DNA from: Pseudomonadota bacterium | GTDB taxonomy: Bacteria > Desulfobacterota > BSN033 > WVXP01 > G020346125 | Direction: 5' to 3' | Assembly (NCBI GenBank): GCA_030608745.1 | Contig: JAUWDQ010000133.1 | Span: forward strand, 1-7,266 | DNA: 7,266 nt | Program-made: the position numbers and the translations under genes | In this document: one piece after another, positions 1 through 5,852 of the stretch | Layout of the letters: every line of letters begins with the position of its first letter | Position numbering within the stretch: position 1 is the stretch's first letter | Notes under the pieces: generated by a model | The model's input: only the letters and a program-made list of their open reading frames with translations | Database searches by the model: none | Told to the model about the DNA's origin: nothing

Positions 1-1575
1 GCCAAACCGGCCAAGCATGCAGAGGTGTTGTTGGCCCACATGGTCAAATTTGCCGCAGCCCTGCAGAGCCATTTTGCCGGGGCCATCGGCTGGGATGCGG
101 TCAACCTATTTTTCGCCCCCTACCTGGTGGGGATGAGGGATGAGGAGGTCAAACAATTGGCCCAGATGATGATCTTCGAGTTCTCCCAGCAGGCCGTGGC
201 CCGGGGTGGCCAGGCCATCTTCACCGACCTCAACCTCTATTGGGAAATCCCGAGACATTTTGAAGACGTACCGGCTATCGGGCCGATGGGAGAATATACG
301 GGAAAGACTTACAGCCAATATGAGCATGAGGCCCGGAGATTTGTGTGGTTCCTCTTCGAGGTGTTCAAGGAGGGGGACGGCTCTGGCAGGCCTTTCTTTT
401 TTCCTAAACCCCTCGTTCACATCACTGAAAAGTTTTTCAGGACGCAGGGACACCTAGAGTTTTTACATCACATCTGCGACGTGGCCAGCGAGAAGGGAAA
501 CACCTACTTCGTCTTCGATCGGGGCGAAACGGCCAAAATATCCGAGTGCTGTCGGCTCAGCTTCAAATTGGATGCCTCGGATTTGGAGGATGCCAAACAG
601 CCATGGAAGATGCGATATTGTGCGCTGCAGAATGTGACTCTCAACCTCCCCCGGATTGGCTACCTATCGGGGGGAGATGATGGGTCCCTCTTCGAAAAGG
701 TTGAGGAATTCACGGATATGGCCGTCAGGGCCCACCTGCAGAAGAAGACCTTCATCGAAGAACTCCTTTCTTACGGCGAGAATGGCCCCCTGGCCCTTCT
801 GGCCATGAAACGGGATGGATCGTCCTACTTGAGAATGCACCGGGCCAGCTACCTCATTGGAATGGTTGGGCTGAACGAGCTGGTTCAGATCCATACCGGC
901 AAACAGATGAGGGAGTCCAAGGGGGCATTCAAGTTCGGATTGAAGGTGATCGCCCACATGAAGCTCCTGGCCGATCAGTTGAGCGAAAGGCATGGAATGC
1001 ATTTCGTCTTGGAGCAGACACCGGCGGAAAGCACGGCCTATCGATTTGCCAAACTAGATCTTCAGTACCATTGGGAGAAGGCCCACCATGTCGTCAAGGG
1101 GGATATTTCCCAGGGAGAGGTCTACTACACCAATTCCACATATCTCAATAACGAGGCGGTTATGAACCCCATCGAGAGGGTAAGACAGGAGGGTCTCTTC
1201 CATCCATTGATTGAAGCGGGAGCCCTTACCCATATCTGGCTGGGGGAGACCAAACCCTCAAAGGAATCCCTGGCCAATTTCGTGATGAAAACTTTCAAAC
1301 AGACCCAAAACGACCAGATTGCATTCAGCCCTGAGTTTACCACCTGCAATCGCTGCCATCGGACAAGCCGTGGCCTTGCGGAGCTCTGTAGCTACTGTGG
1401 TTCGAGGGATGTGGACGGAATCACGCGGATTACGGGGTATTTTACGAGGATTTCGAGCTGGAACAAGGGAAAGATCGGGGAGCTCCGCGATCGGTATAGA
1501 AACCAGGGATTTCTGAGGGTTGAAGGCAGAGACGAGAGATCTGAAGGGGAGAAGGTTCCCTTGATATCGGCATAA
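1..1575 (+). CDS. nrdD: Anaerobic (class III) ribonucleoside-triphosphate reductase, 5'-truncated by window edge
   Basis: Glycyl-radical enzyme that reduces ribonucleotides to deoxyribonucleotides without oxygen, in the cytoplasm. The frame is open from base 1, so the true start and an N-terminal part (probably 100-250 residues, including any ATP-cone) lie upstream; a GTG at 25 is an internal codon. Numbering from that codon, CCRL (C175-C176) matches the first-strand active-site Cys region, C199 lies just before VTLNLPRIGY where the finger-loop Cys is expected, and VGLNE is at 281-285. The C-terminus has a Cys4 zinc site (CxxC-x10-CxxC at 441, 444, 455, 458), then RITGYF with the presumed radical Gly at 471 and WNKGKIGELRDR. 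A tail of 45 residues follows that Gly. The cysteine roles are inferred from motif position. The redoxin and activase genes downstream support the call. Family assignment is very secure; the sub-group (formate- or redoxin-using) is inferred. Confidence 0.95.
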   Translation, partial: AKPAKHAEVLLAHMVKFAAALQSHFAGAIGWDAVNLFFAPYLVGMRDEEVKQLAQMMIFEFSQQAVARGGQAIFTDLNLYWEIPRHFEDVPAIGPMGEYTGKTYSQYEHEARRFVWFLFEVFKEGDGSGRPFFFPKPLVHITEKFFRTQGHLEFLHHICDVASEKGNTYFVFDRGETAKISECCRLSFKLDASDLEDAKQPWKMRYCALQNVTLNLPRIGYLSGGDDGSLFEKVEEFTDMAVRAHLQKKTFIEELLSYGENGPLALLAMKRDGSSYLRMHRASYLIGMVGLNELVQIHTGKQMRESKGAFKFGLKVIAHMKLLADQLSERHGMHFVLEQTPAESTAYRFAKLDLQYHWEKAHHVVKGDISQGEVYYTNSTYLNNEAVMNPIERVRQEGLFHPLIEAGALTHIWLGETKPSKESLANFVMKTFKQTQNDQIAFSPEFTTCNRCHRTSRGLAELCSYCGSRDVDGITRITGYFTRISSWNKGKIGELRDRYRNQGFLRVEGRDERSEGEKVPLISA

Positions 1576-1730
1576 CTGGGCAAATCGAAGCACTAAGGAT
1601 CACGGCAATTGGATGGATGAAGGGATGAGGGTTTTTTCTATTCCGAGGCCACACCATATCACAATGATATCATCATCAGGAGGAGTCCCTACGATTGAGG
1701 CGACTCATTTCGATCGGTAAAGGAGGAGAG

Positions 1731-2009
1731 ATGGGAGCGGTAAAGATCTTCACGAAAGAACAATGTCCGAAATGTCCTGCTGCCAAGGATGTGGGGGATC
1801 GGTTGAAGATGACAGGGGTGAAGGTTATTGACTATGATCTGGGGACCATCGAAGGGCTTGCGGAGGCGGCTTTTTACGGAGTGATGGCTACCCCCACCAT
1901 CATCGTGGAGGATGGGAAGGATAATGAGCTGGCGTCATGGAGGGGTACCGTCCCAACTTCACAAGAGATCGAAGAGATGCTGAGAGCCGACGGGTTATTT
2001 TCCCCATGA
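1731..2009 (+). CDS. nrdH: NrdH/glutaredoxin-like redoxin (CPKC)
   Basis: Small thioredoxin-fold protein of 92 residues. A redox-active CPKC (12-15) follows the first beta strand (VKIFTKEQ), and the cis-proline motif ATPTIIV (P55) is where the fold requires it. It is likely the electron donor that reduces a cysteine pair of the neighbouring NrdD. Such redoxins are known partners of some class III reductases, for example in Methanosarcina. I chose ATG 1731 because AGGAGG (1721-1726) sits 4 nt before it and the fold begins at once. A TTG at 1695 with its own AGGAGGAG (1678-1685) would add 12 residues that look unstructured. The gene lies 155 nt after nrdD, and its stop overlaps the activase start by ATGA. 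The redoxin fold is secure; the NrdD partnership rests on gene order. Confidence 0.85.
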   Translation: MGAVKIFTKEQCPKCPAAKDVGDRLKMTGVKVIDYDLGTIEGLAEAAFYGVMATPTIIVEDGKDNELASWRGTVPTSQEIEEMLRADGLFSP

Positions 2010-2797
2010 TGGACTGGGAGAGTATGGGGCTACAAATCAAAGGTTTCTGGGAGACCTCGCTTCTGGACTGGCCGGGGAAGTTGACGGCGGTTCTGTTCCT
2101 TCCCGGATGCAATTTCAGGTGTCCCTATTGCCACAACCATCCCTTGGTTATCAATCCCGGTGGGGTTGAGACCATATCACTGGAATACATTTTGAGACGC
2201 CTGAAAGGGTTAAAGGGGTGGATTGATGGCGTCTGCGTTTCAGGGGGAGAGCCGACAGTGAACCCCAACCTACCGCTTTTGTTGGAAGGCATAAAGGCGG
2301 AAGGATGGGCCATAAAACTTGATACCAATGGAACCTTTCCCGGCCGCATCAAGGACCTCATGGAGAGGGGTCTGGTGGACTGCGTGGCCATGGATATCAA
2401 AGGTCCCTTGGATTCGGAATCCTATAGCCGATGTGCTGGAGTTTCCGTGGACATTTCGGCGATTCGGGAGAGCATTTCCGTATTGGCCAAAGAGGGGATT
2501 GATTATACCTTCCGGATGACGGTAGTCCCCACCCTCCTCACGGAAGAGCAGGTCTACGAGGCGGCCCTTCAGCTCGTGGGGACGAGGAGACTCCTCCTCC
2601 AGGATTTCAACCCCTCCGATCCCCTCAGCCCGGAGTTGAGAGACGTTAAGCCCTTCGGGGAAATGAGATTGCAAAGGATGCAGGGGAGGGTTGATGCCAT
2701 TTTGGGTCAGAGGGGAGATTCATATCATGAGTCCCCCATGTTGAGCCGGGAACATCCCCTCCAGCGGATACGTTCGTCCATCGGCCGAAGCCCCTAA
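2006..2797 (+). CDS. nrdG: Anaerobic ribonucleotide reductase activating protein, radical SAM
   Basis: Radical-SAM enzyme that uses a [4Fe-4S] cluster and S-adenosylmethionine to make the glycyl radical on NrdD. From ATG 2006 the protein has 263 residues. It opens with GFWETSLLDWPGK, typical of the NrdG2-like group. Cluster ligands are C35, C39 and C42 (CNFRCPYC). SGGEPT (79-84) is the SAM-binding GGEP motif, DTNG is at 105-108 and DIKGP at 129-133. ATG 2006 overlaps the redoxin stop (ATGA), suggesting translational coupling. ATG 2009 and ATG 2024 are alternatives; 2024 would start six residues later, right before the conserved block. The last 20-30 residues are rich in Arg and Ser and look like a tail beyond the core. 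It could instead activate another glycyl-radical enzyme, but position beside nrdD argues against that. Confidence 0.92.
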   Translation: MMDWESMGLQIKGFWETSLLDWPGKLTAVLFLPGCNFRCPYCHNHPLVINPGGVETISLEYILRRLKGLKGWIDGVCVSGGEPTVNPNLPLLLEGIKAEGWAIKLDTNGTFPGRIKDLMERGLVDCVAMDIKGPLDSESYSRCAGVSVDISAIRESISVLAKEGIDYTFRMTVVPTLLTEEQVYEAALQLVGTRRLLLQDFNPSDPLSPELRDVKPFGEMRLQRMQGRVDAILGQRGDSYHESPMLSREHPLQRIRSSIGRSP

Positions 2798-2839
2798 TGG
2801 AGGGGGTTTCGCCATATCCAGAGGGGGAGGTAAATAGGA

Positions 2840-2992
2840 ATGTTTTTGGGTGGAAATCCGGGTGTGTTGCTCCCTTTGGTTGCATTGATCCTCGGCATCC
2901 TTATCCTGGTAATCCCTAGATTGCTCAATATCTTCGTTGCCCTTTACCTGATCCTCTCGGGCATTATAGGATTGCTTGGCCAATTGAAGTAG
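2840..2992 (+). CDS. DUF3096-like small membrane protein (50 aa)
   Basis: A 50-residue hydrophobic protein. Two membrane segments (about 9-25 and 30-46) are joined by a short IPRLLN turn (25-30). The pattern LLPLVALILGILILVIPRLL followed by a second Leu/Ile-rich helix ending in GIIGLLGQ resembles the DUF3096 family as I remember it; function is unknown. A strong Shine-Dalgarno GGGGGAGG (2823-2830) lies 9 nt before ATG 2840. It sits 42 nt after nrdG and 15 nt before the diguanylate cyclase, so it is probably in the same transcript. The good ribosome site, helix-turn-helix hydrophobic layout and tight spacing argue for a real gene despite its size. The family name comes from pattern memory, not a search. 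Confidence 0.78.
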   Translation: MFLGGNPGVLLPLVALILGILILVIPRLLNIFVALYLILSGIIGLLGQLK

Positions 2993-3007
2993 TACATCGA
3001 GGGGGAA

Positions 3008-3757
3008 ATGACCCAAGTAGCTGATTACGAGGGTCTTGAGGCGAAGATTCGGAGATTGGAAGAGGAATTCCTCACGAAGGAGAGGGAGATTGGCGAGTGG
3101 AGGCGCCGCTGGGAGGAGAAGAATCGGGAGTTGGAGAGCTATAATCGGGAACTCGTAGCTCTTAAAGAGCTGTATAAGGAAAGGGCCCGTGAGTTGAGGG
3201 CTGTCATGGAAAAACTGGAGGAGGTTTCCATAACCGATGATTTAACCCAGATCTATAACCATCGCTATGTCGTAAGCCGCCTCCACTATGAATTCGAGAG
3301 GGCAAAGCGATACGGGCTTTCCATATCATTGATCATGCTGGATATCGATCACTTCAAGGTATACAATGATAACAATGGGCATTTAGCCGGGGATGATGCC
3401 CTCAGGAAGGTCGCGAGACTGATTAATGGCGCCATCAGGGAGACGGATATCGTCGGCCGCTATGGGGGCGAGGAGTTCGCAATAATCTTGCTCCATGCGG
3501 ACTTGATCCAGATGGAGGAGGTTGCCGAAAGGATTCGAAGGACCATTGAGGAAGCCCCGTTCCCCAATGAGGAGTCACAGCCCATGGGGAGGATTACCGT
3601 CAGCATGGGGGGCTCGTGCTTTTCTGATGGCATGGAGGCCATGGAGGACTTGATCAGATCAGCGGATGAAGTCCTCTATAGGGCTAAAGGGAATGGCCGA
3701 AATCAAATTGCCATACAAAGGAGGTTATCCGAAAAGAGTACGAATTTGCACATATGA
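3008..3757 (+). CDS. Coiled-coil GGDEF diguanylate cyclase
   Basis: Makes cyclic di-GMP from two GTP. Residues about 7-72 are a charged heptad-like coiled coil rich in Glu, Arg and Leu. The GGDEF domain starts at SITDDLTQIYNHRY (74-87), the usual domain entry. The active-site loop is GGEEF (153-157), the metal-binding Asp block is DIDHFK (112-117), and the RxxD inhibitory site is present as RETD (144-147), exactly five residues before GGEEF, so product inhibition is expected. There is no membrane segment, signal peptide or recognisable sensor domain, so the protein should be cytosolic, with the coiled coil driving the dimerisation needed for catalysis. ATG 3008 follows GAGGGGG (2999-3005). 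The gene end overlaps the Nudix gene by ATGA. Catalytic competence is inferred from intact motifs; the input signal is unknown. Confidence 0.93.
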   Translation: MTQVADYEGLEAKIRRLEEEFLTKEREIGEWRRRWEEKNRELESYNRELVALKELYKERARELRAVMEKLEEVSITDDLTQIYNHRYVVSRLHYEFERAKRYGLSISLIMLDIDHFKVYNDNNGHLAGDDALRKVARLINGAIRETDIVGRYGGEEFAIILLHADLIQMEEVAERIRRTIEEAPFPNEESQPMGRITVSMGGSCFSDGMEAMEDLIRSADEVLYRAKGNGRNQIAIQRRLSEKSTNLHI

Positions 3758-4161
3758 ACGACCTCAAAATCGTTACCGCCGGAATCGTTATGCAAAAAGG
3801 CAGGGTTTTGGTAGCCAAACGCCCCCGCCAATCCCATAGGGGCTTTCTCTGGGAGTTTCCCGGAGGGAAGGTGGAATCGGGTGAGGATCCCAAGGCATGT
3901 TTGAAGAGGGAACTTTTGGAGGAGTTGGATATCGAGGTCAAGGTGGGGGAAATTTTGGAGGTGGTATACCATCGATATGAGAGATATCCCGTTCTGCTCC
4001 TCGGTTACCGGTGCAAATTGAAGGAGGGGACTCCGAAAGCCTTGGGATGTCATGAGTATCGGTGGGTGGGAAAGGAGGAACTGAGAGGGCTCTCCATGCC
4101 GGAAGCCGATCAGCCGATACGCGATAAACTCATGAAGGCCCATCGACTCTTCCCGGGCTAA
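3754..4161 (+). CDS. MutT-like Nudix hydrolase
   Basis: A 135-residue Nudix protein. The Nudix box (38-60) fits Gx5Ex7REUxEExGU with G38, E44, R52, E53, E56 and E57 in place; D59 replaces the usual Gly of the last position. The upstream RPRQSHRGFLWEFPGGKVE stretch is typical of the MutT/CTP-pyrophosphohydrolase group, which hydrolyses 8-oxo-dGTP or related nucleotides to the monophosphate and pyrophosphate. Length matches MutT (about 130). It overlaps the cyclase stop by 4 bp (ATG 3754, TGA 3755-3757), and the palindromic repeat begins 6 nt after its stop, so it looks like the last gene of the unit. Its place downstream of a dNTP-making cluster fits nucleotide-pool cleaning, but Nudix substrates cannot be read reliably from sequence, hence no symbol. 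Confidence 0.9.
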   Translation: MNDLKIVTAGIVMQKGRVLVAKRPRQSHRGFLWEFPGGKVESGEDPKACLKRELLEELDIEVKVGEILEVVYHRYERYPVLLLGYRCKLKEGTPKALGCHEYRWVGKEELRGLSMPEADQPIRDKLMKAHRLFPG

Positions 4162-4166
4162 AGGAA

Positions 4167-4312
4167 GATGGTCTTGTAAAAAGTCATAAATCGGACGGCA
4201 CAGTAAAAATCTCCAGATGCAAGGCGCGCGAGTCTTTAGGAATGAGGCGTACTCACCAGTACGCCGCAATGACTAAAGATGAAGCGCAACGCCGCAGATG
4301 GACTTTTTACGA
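4167..4312. repeat. Long imperfect palindromic repeat, copy 1
   Basis: About 145 bp with near-terminal inverted repeats GTAAAAAGTC (4176-4185) and GACTTTTTAC (4301-4310). A second nested pair is TCTTTAG (4233-4239) with CTAAAGA (4273-4279), and a central hairpin is GGCGTACT (4246-4253), loop CACC, AGTACGCC (4258-4265). The left 108 bp aligns by hand with 7132-7237 at about 80% identity with two gaps, so this is a dispersed repeat and not a chance fold. It starts 6 nt after the Nudix stop. No transposase is near. It could be a REP/BIME- or MITE-like element, and the transcribed hairpin could protect or define the 3' end of the upstream message. Confidence 0.8.
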
Positions 4313-4498
4313 AGCCGTCAAAGGAAAAAGGACGGAGAGGGATCCTCAGAGGCCTGGCCCACCATTTCTTTTCTCTCCTCTGCGGATTGATCTTTTCCCG
4401 TTCGGTACAGCCTCCCGGAAAGTTCATTCCCCGATAGTTGCACAGCCCCATAGCTTATGAAATTCTGTTCCCTAGAGGGTTAGGCCCTCGGCAAGATC

Positions 4499-4633
4499 TG
4501 GAATATTGGAATAATGGGATACTGGAATGATGGGTTGAGAGCAATGAAAACAAAAATTTTGTTCTTTCCCACCATTCCATCACTTCATTCTCTCGGCTTT
4601 TGATACCCACTATTCCAGCAATCCATCATGCCA
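4499..4633. repeat. Inverted arrays of degenerate 8-bp tandem repeats
   Basis: Left array 4499-4538 on + has five 8-bp units starting TGG: TGGAATAT, TGGAATAA, TGGGATAC, TGGAATGA, TGGGTTGA. The right side carries the same unit on the - strand in two blocks: three units at 4564-4587 (read on -: TGAAGTGA, TGGAATGG, TGGGAAAG) and four at 4602-4633 (TGGCATGA, TGGATTGC, TGGAATAG, TGGGTATC). Between the arms is the near-perfect palindrome AACAAAAATTTTGTT (4549-4563). The whole can fold into a long imperfect hairpin. Origin and role are unknown. Confidence 0.75.
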
Positions 4634-4661
4634 GTTCTCCAAAGGATTACGCCCATGGGCA

Positions 4662-4692
4662 CCGGAGTCCCAAGAAAAACGGGAAACTCCGG
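4662..4692. other. Stem-loop upstream of promoter
   Basis: CCGGAGTCCC (4662-4671) faces GGGAAACTCCGG (4681-4692): a 7-bp outer stem CCGGAGT/ACTCCGG and an inner CCC/GGG, with two extra A on the right side and loop AAGAAAAAC. The 10-bp palindrome GCCCATGGGC (4651-4660) lies directly before it. It is upstream of the predicted promoter, so it is not in that transcript. It could be a protein-binding site or the end of another small palindromic repeat. No T-run follows, so it is not a standard intrinsic terminator. Confidence 0.45.
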
Positions 4693-4701
4693 AGGATATA
4701 T

Positions 4702-4715
4702 CGTTTTGAAAAACG
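4702..4715. promoter_or_regulatory. Palindrome overlapping the -35 (possible operator)
   Basis: CGTTTT (4702-4707), GA, AAAACG (4710-4715) is a perfect 6-bp inverted repeat with a 2-bp centre, covering the predicted -35. A dimeric regulator bound here would block RNA polymerase. The A/T-rich arms could also simply be chance or curved DNA. The binding protein is unknown. Confidence 0.4.
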
Positions 4716-4732
4716 TGTTCATATGGTATAAT
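4706..4732 (+). promoter_or_regulatory. Sigma70-type promoter with extended -10
   Basis: A consensus TATAAT (4727-4732) is preceded by TGG, giving an extended -10 (TGnTATAAT). TTGAAA (4706-4711) matches five of six -35 bases but with a short 15-bp spacer, so the extended -10 may carry most of the recognition. Transcription would start near 4739-4740, about 26 nt before the ATG at 4766. This is the only clear promoter in the window and it fits the start of the second gene group. Confidence 0.7.
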
Positions 4733-4765
4733 TGTGTTGAGTTAGGATGAGGTTGAGCTGGCGGA

Positions 4766-5548
4766 ATGGAAGATCTAAAGATTAGGCGTTACGTGATGAG
4801 CTTGGAAAACAATGTCGATATGAACTCCCGCTTTTTGAGTGATATTCACGATGAGTTCCGGGATAAATGTAAAATGGTCTCTCCGGAAAAGTCTTTTCCG
4901 CCGGATGTCGTTTCCCGGGTGAAGCGCCAATACAAGGAGATCAAGGATCGATTGGCGGAGATCAGGGCTGTCCAGCAGTTACTCAAAGGAAAATATAGAA
5001 GAGCTGCCAGGAGGAACCCATTGAGGGACAAGAAGATTGATGAATTGGGGTTCGCCTTTAAGAACTATTATTCCAGCTTCGAATTCAACCTCAGGGCTAT
5101 TGAGAGATTGAAGAGAAAGTTGGAAGAGGAGCCGAGGAAACCTGAGGGTCTCTATCGAAGCCAAGAGAACAGCCTCAGGTTCATGGAAGGGCTGAAATTG
5201 TTGGGCCTGGGGGCGGGTGGCTATCATTCCATCTCAGTCATCTTCCTGAAGGGGGATAGGGCGTCCATTGAGGATATTTATGGGGGAGGTATTCGCCTCA
5301 AGGAGGGAGACGTCTTTGAGAAATATGGGGACGACGAAATTCGCATGTCCATTGCCCATGGGGAGGAGTCGGAGAGCCGGAAGATACAGGAGGTGATGCG
5401 GAGATTTCTGCTGCGCAAAGCCTTTAAATCGGTCAAATGCGCCATTTACCGGGTTGAGAAAGAGGGGGATCTGGGGAGAAATGTTGAGGGATTGCTCTAT
5501 CAAGCCCTGGATTCGATTGGTAATAAGGAGCTCAAGGTGGTGAGGTAG
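4766..5548 (+). CDS. Hypothetical protein, helical N-half and mixed C-half
   Basis: I do not recognise this 260-residue protein. No signal peptide, membrane segment or metal-binding motif is visible; the two cysteines (35, 225) are isolated. Residues 1-125 are highly charged and probably long helices or coiled coil, with a strongly basic patch (LLKGKYRRAARRN, 72-84) and an ERLKRKLEEEPRK segment (113-125). Residues 135-260 look globular alpha/beta: a Gly-rich turn (GLGAGG, 147-152), a strand YHSISVIFL (153-161), a DIYGGGIRLKEGD segment (170-182), a helix with MRRFLLRKAFKSVKCAIYRVE (211-231) and a final helix before KELKVVR. The start ATG 4766 is 26 nt from the predicted transcription start; AGGATGAGG (4744-4752) is a rather distant ribosome site. 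Codon use resembles its neighbours. It leads the downstream group. A cytosolic scaffold or regulatory role is conceivable but unsupported. Confidence 0.85.
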   Translation: MEDLKIRRYVMSLENNVDMNSRFLSDIHDEFRDKCKMVSPEKSFPPDVVSRVKRQYKEIKDRLAEIRAVQQLLKGKYRRAARRNPLRDKKIDELGFAFKNYYSSFEFNLRAIERLKRKLEEEPRKPEGLYRSQENSLRFMEGLKLLGLGAGGYHSISVIFLKGDRASIEDIYGGGIRLKEGDVFEKYGDDEIRMSIAHGEESESRKIQEVMRRFLLRKAFKSVKCAIYRVEKEGDLGRNVEGLLYQALDSIGNKELKVVR

Positions 5549-5587
5549 GATCATCCCTTGGCCCGATGGAAGGGAGGTGAAGGGTTA

Positions 5588-5794
5588 ATGCAGAGATTCA
5601 TGCAGGCCCTCATGGCCATCGCCACTGCTGTTGCAGTGATCAGCGTTGTCATCGGCATCATAAGCAGATTGGCACAAACTACAGCGGCTGGGCTTACCTC
5701 CAGCGCCTATTTGCGATTTACCGATACATGCCTTCTTTTTGCAATCACCTTCGCCCTCTTTTTAATGCTGCGCGGTAAATTGGAGGGGAAATAG
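5588..5794 (+). CDS. Small two-helix membrane protein (68 aa)
   Basis: A 68-residue protein with two membrane segments, roughly residues 6-27 (rich in Ala, Val and Ile) and 46-62 (LLFAITFALFLML), joined by a Thr/Ser/Ala linker. Both ends carry basic residues (R3; R63, K65, K68), which suggests a hairpin with both termini in the cytoplasm. I chose ATG 5588 because GGGAGGTGA (5572-5580) lies 7 nt before it; the TTG at 5558 would add ten unlikely residues. It is 39 nt after the 260-residue gene and shares its direction, so co-transcription is likely. No family is recognised. It could be a small subunit or regulator of a membrane complex, perhaps related to the protease further down, but that is only proximity. 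Confidence 0.8.
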   Translation: MQRFMQALMAIATAVAVISVVIGIISRLAQTTAAGLTSSAYLRFTDTCLLFAITFALFLMLRGKLEGK

Positions 5795-5818
5795 GTAAGA
5801 TCTTGGGGAAACCTTCGT

Positions 5819-5836
5819 CCCATGGGATTCCATGGG
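5819..5836 (+). promoter_or_regulatory. Hairpin just before a Shine-Dalgarno site
   Basis: CCCATGG (5819-5825), GATT, CCATGGG (5830-5836) is a perfect 7-bp stem with a 4-nt loop in the leader of the Lrp-type gene. Its 3' arm runs into the purine-rich ribosome site (5834-5846), so folding could partly hide that site. A regulatory role is inference. Confidence 0.4.
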
Positions 5837-5852
5837 GAAGGGAGAGTTTGAT

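Larger units (their letters stand above)
4162..4765. other. Gene-free spacer with repeats and promoter
   Basis: No convincing gene on either strand; short open frames here come from repeat sequence, lack ribosome sites and show no protein pattern. In order it holds a palindromic repeat (4167-4312), about 185 bp with only short weak inverted repeats (for example CAGAGG 4347-4352 with CCTCTG 4378-4383, and GAGGG 4475-4479 with CCCTC 4485-4489), the inverted octamer arrays (4499-4633), a 10-bp palindrome GCCCATGGGC (4651-4660), a stem-loop (4662-4692), and the promoter of the next unit (4706-4732). I see no classical hairpin followed by a T-run. Confidence 0.75.

Noticed and set aside
106..453. 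115-codon open frame on the - strand inside nrdD
   Set aside because: It is the shadow of a strongly conserved coding region; the + frame carries all the family motifs.
1610..1633. Possible further 8-bp repeats (TGGATGGA, TGAAGGGA, TGAGGGTT) after nrdD
   Set aside because: Only three poor units with no inverted partner; likely chance in purine-rich sequence.
4242..4460. 72-codon open frame on + (and an overlapping 71-codon one on -) in the spacer
   Set aside because: Both run through the palindromic repeat, lack ribosome sites and show low-complexity, non-protein-like composition.
4475..4489. Intrinsic terminator (GAGGG/CCCTC hairpin)
   Set aside because: The stem is only 5 bp and no T-run follows it.
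4499..4633. CRISPR-like array
   Set aside because: Units are 8 bp, contiguous without spacers and inverted; no cas genes nearby.
4651..4692. Possible riboswitch (palindrome plus stem-loop before a gene)
   Set aside because: It lies upstream of the predicted transcription start, and I could not fit it to any riboswitch consensus I know, including the c-di-GMP classes.
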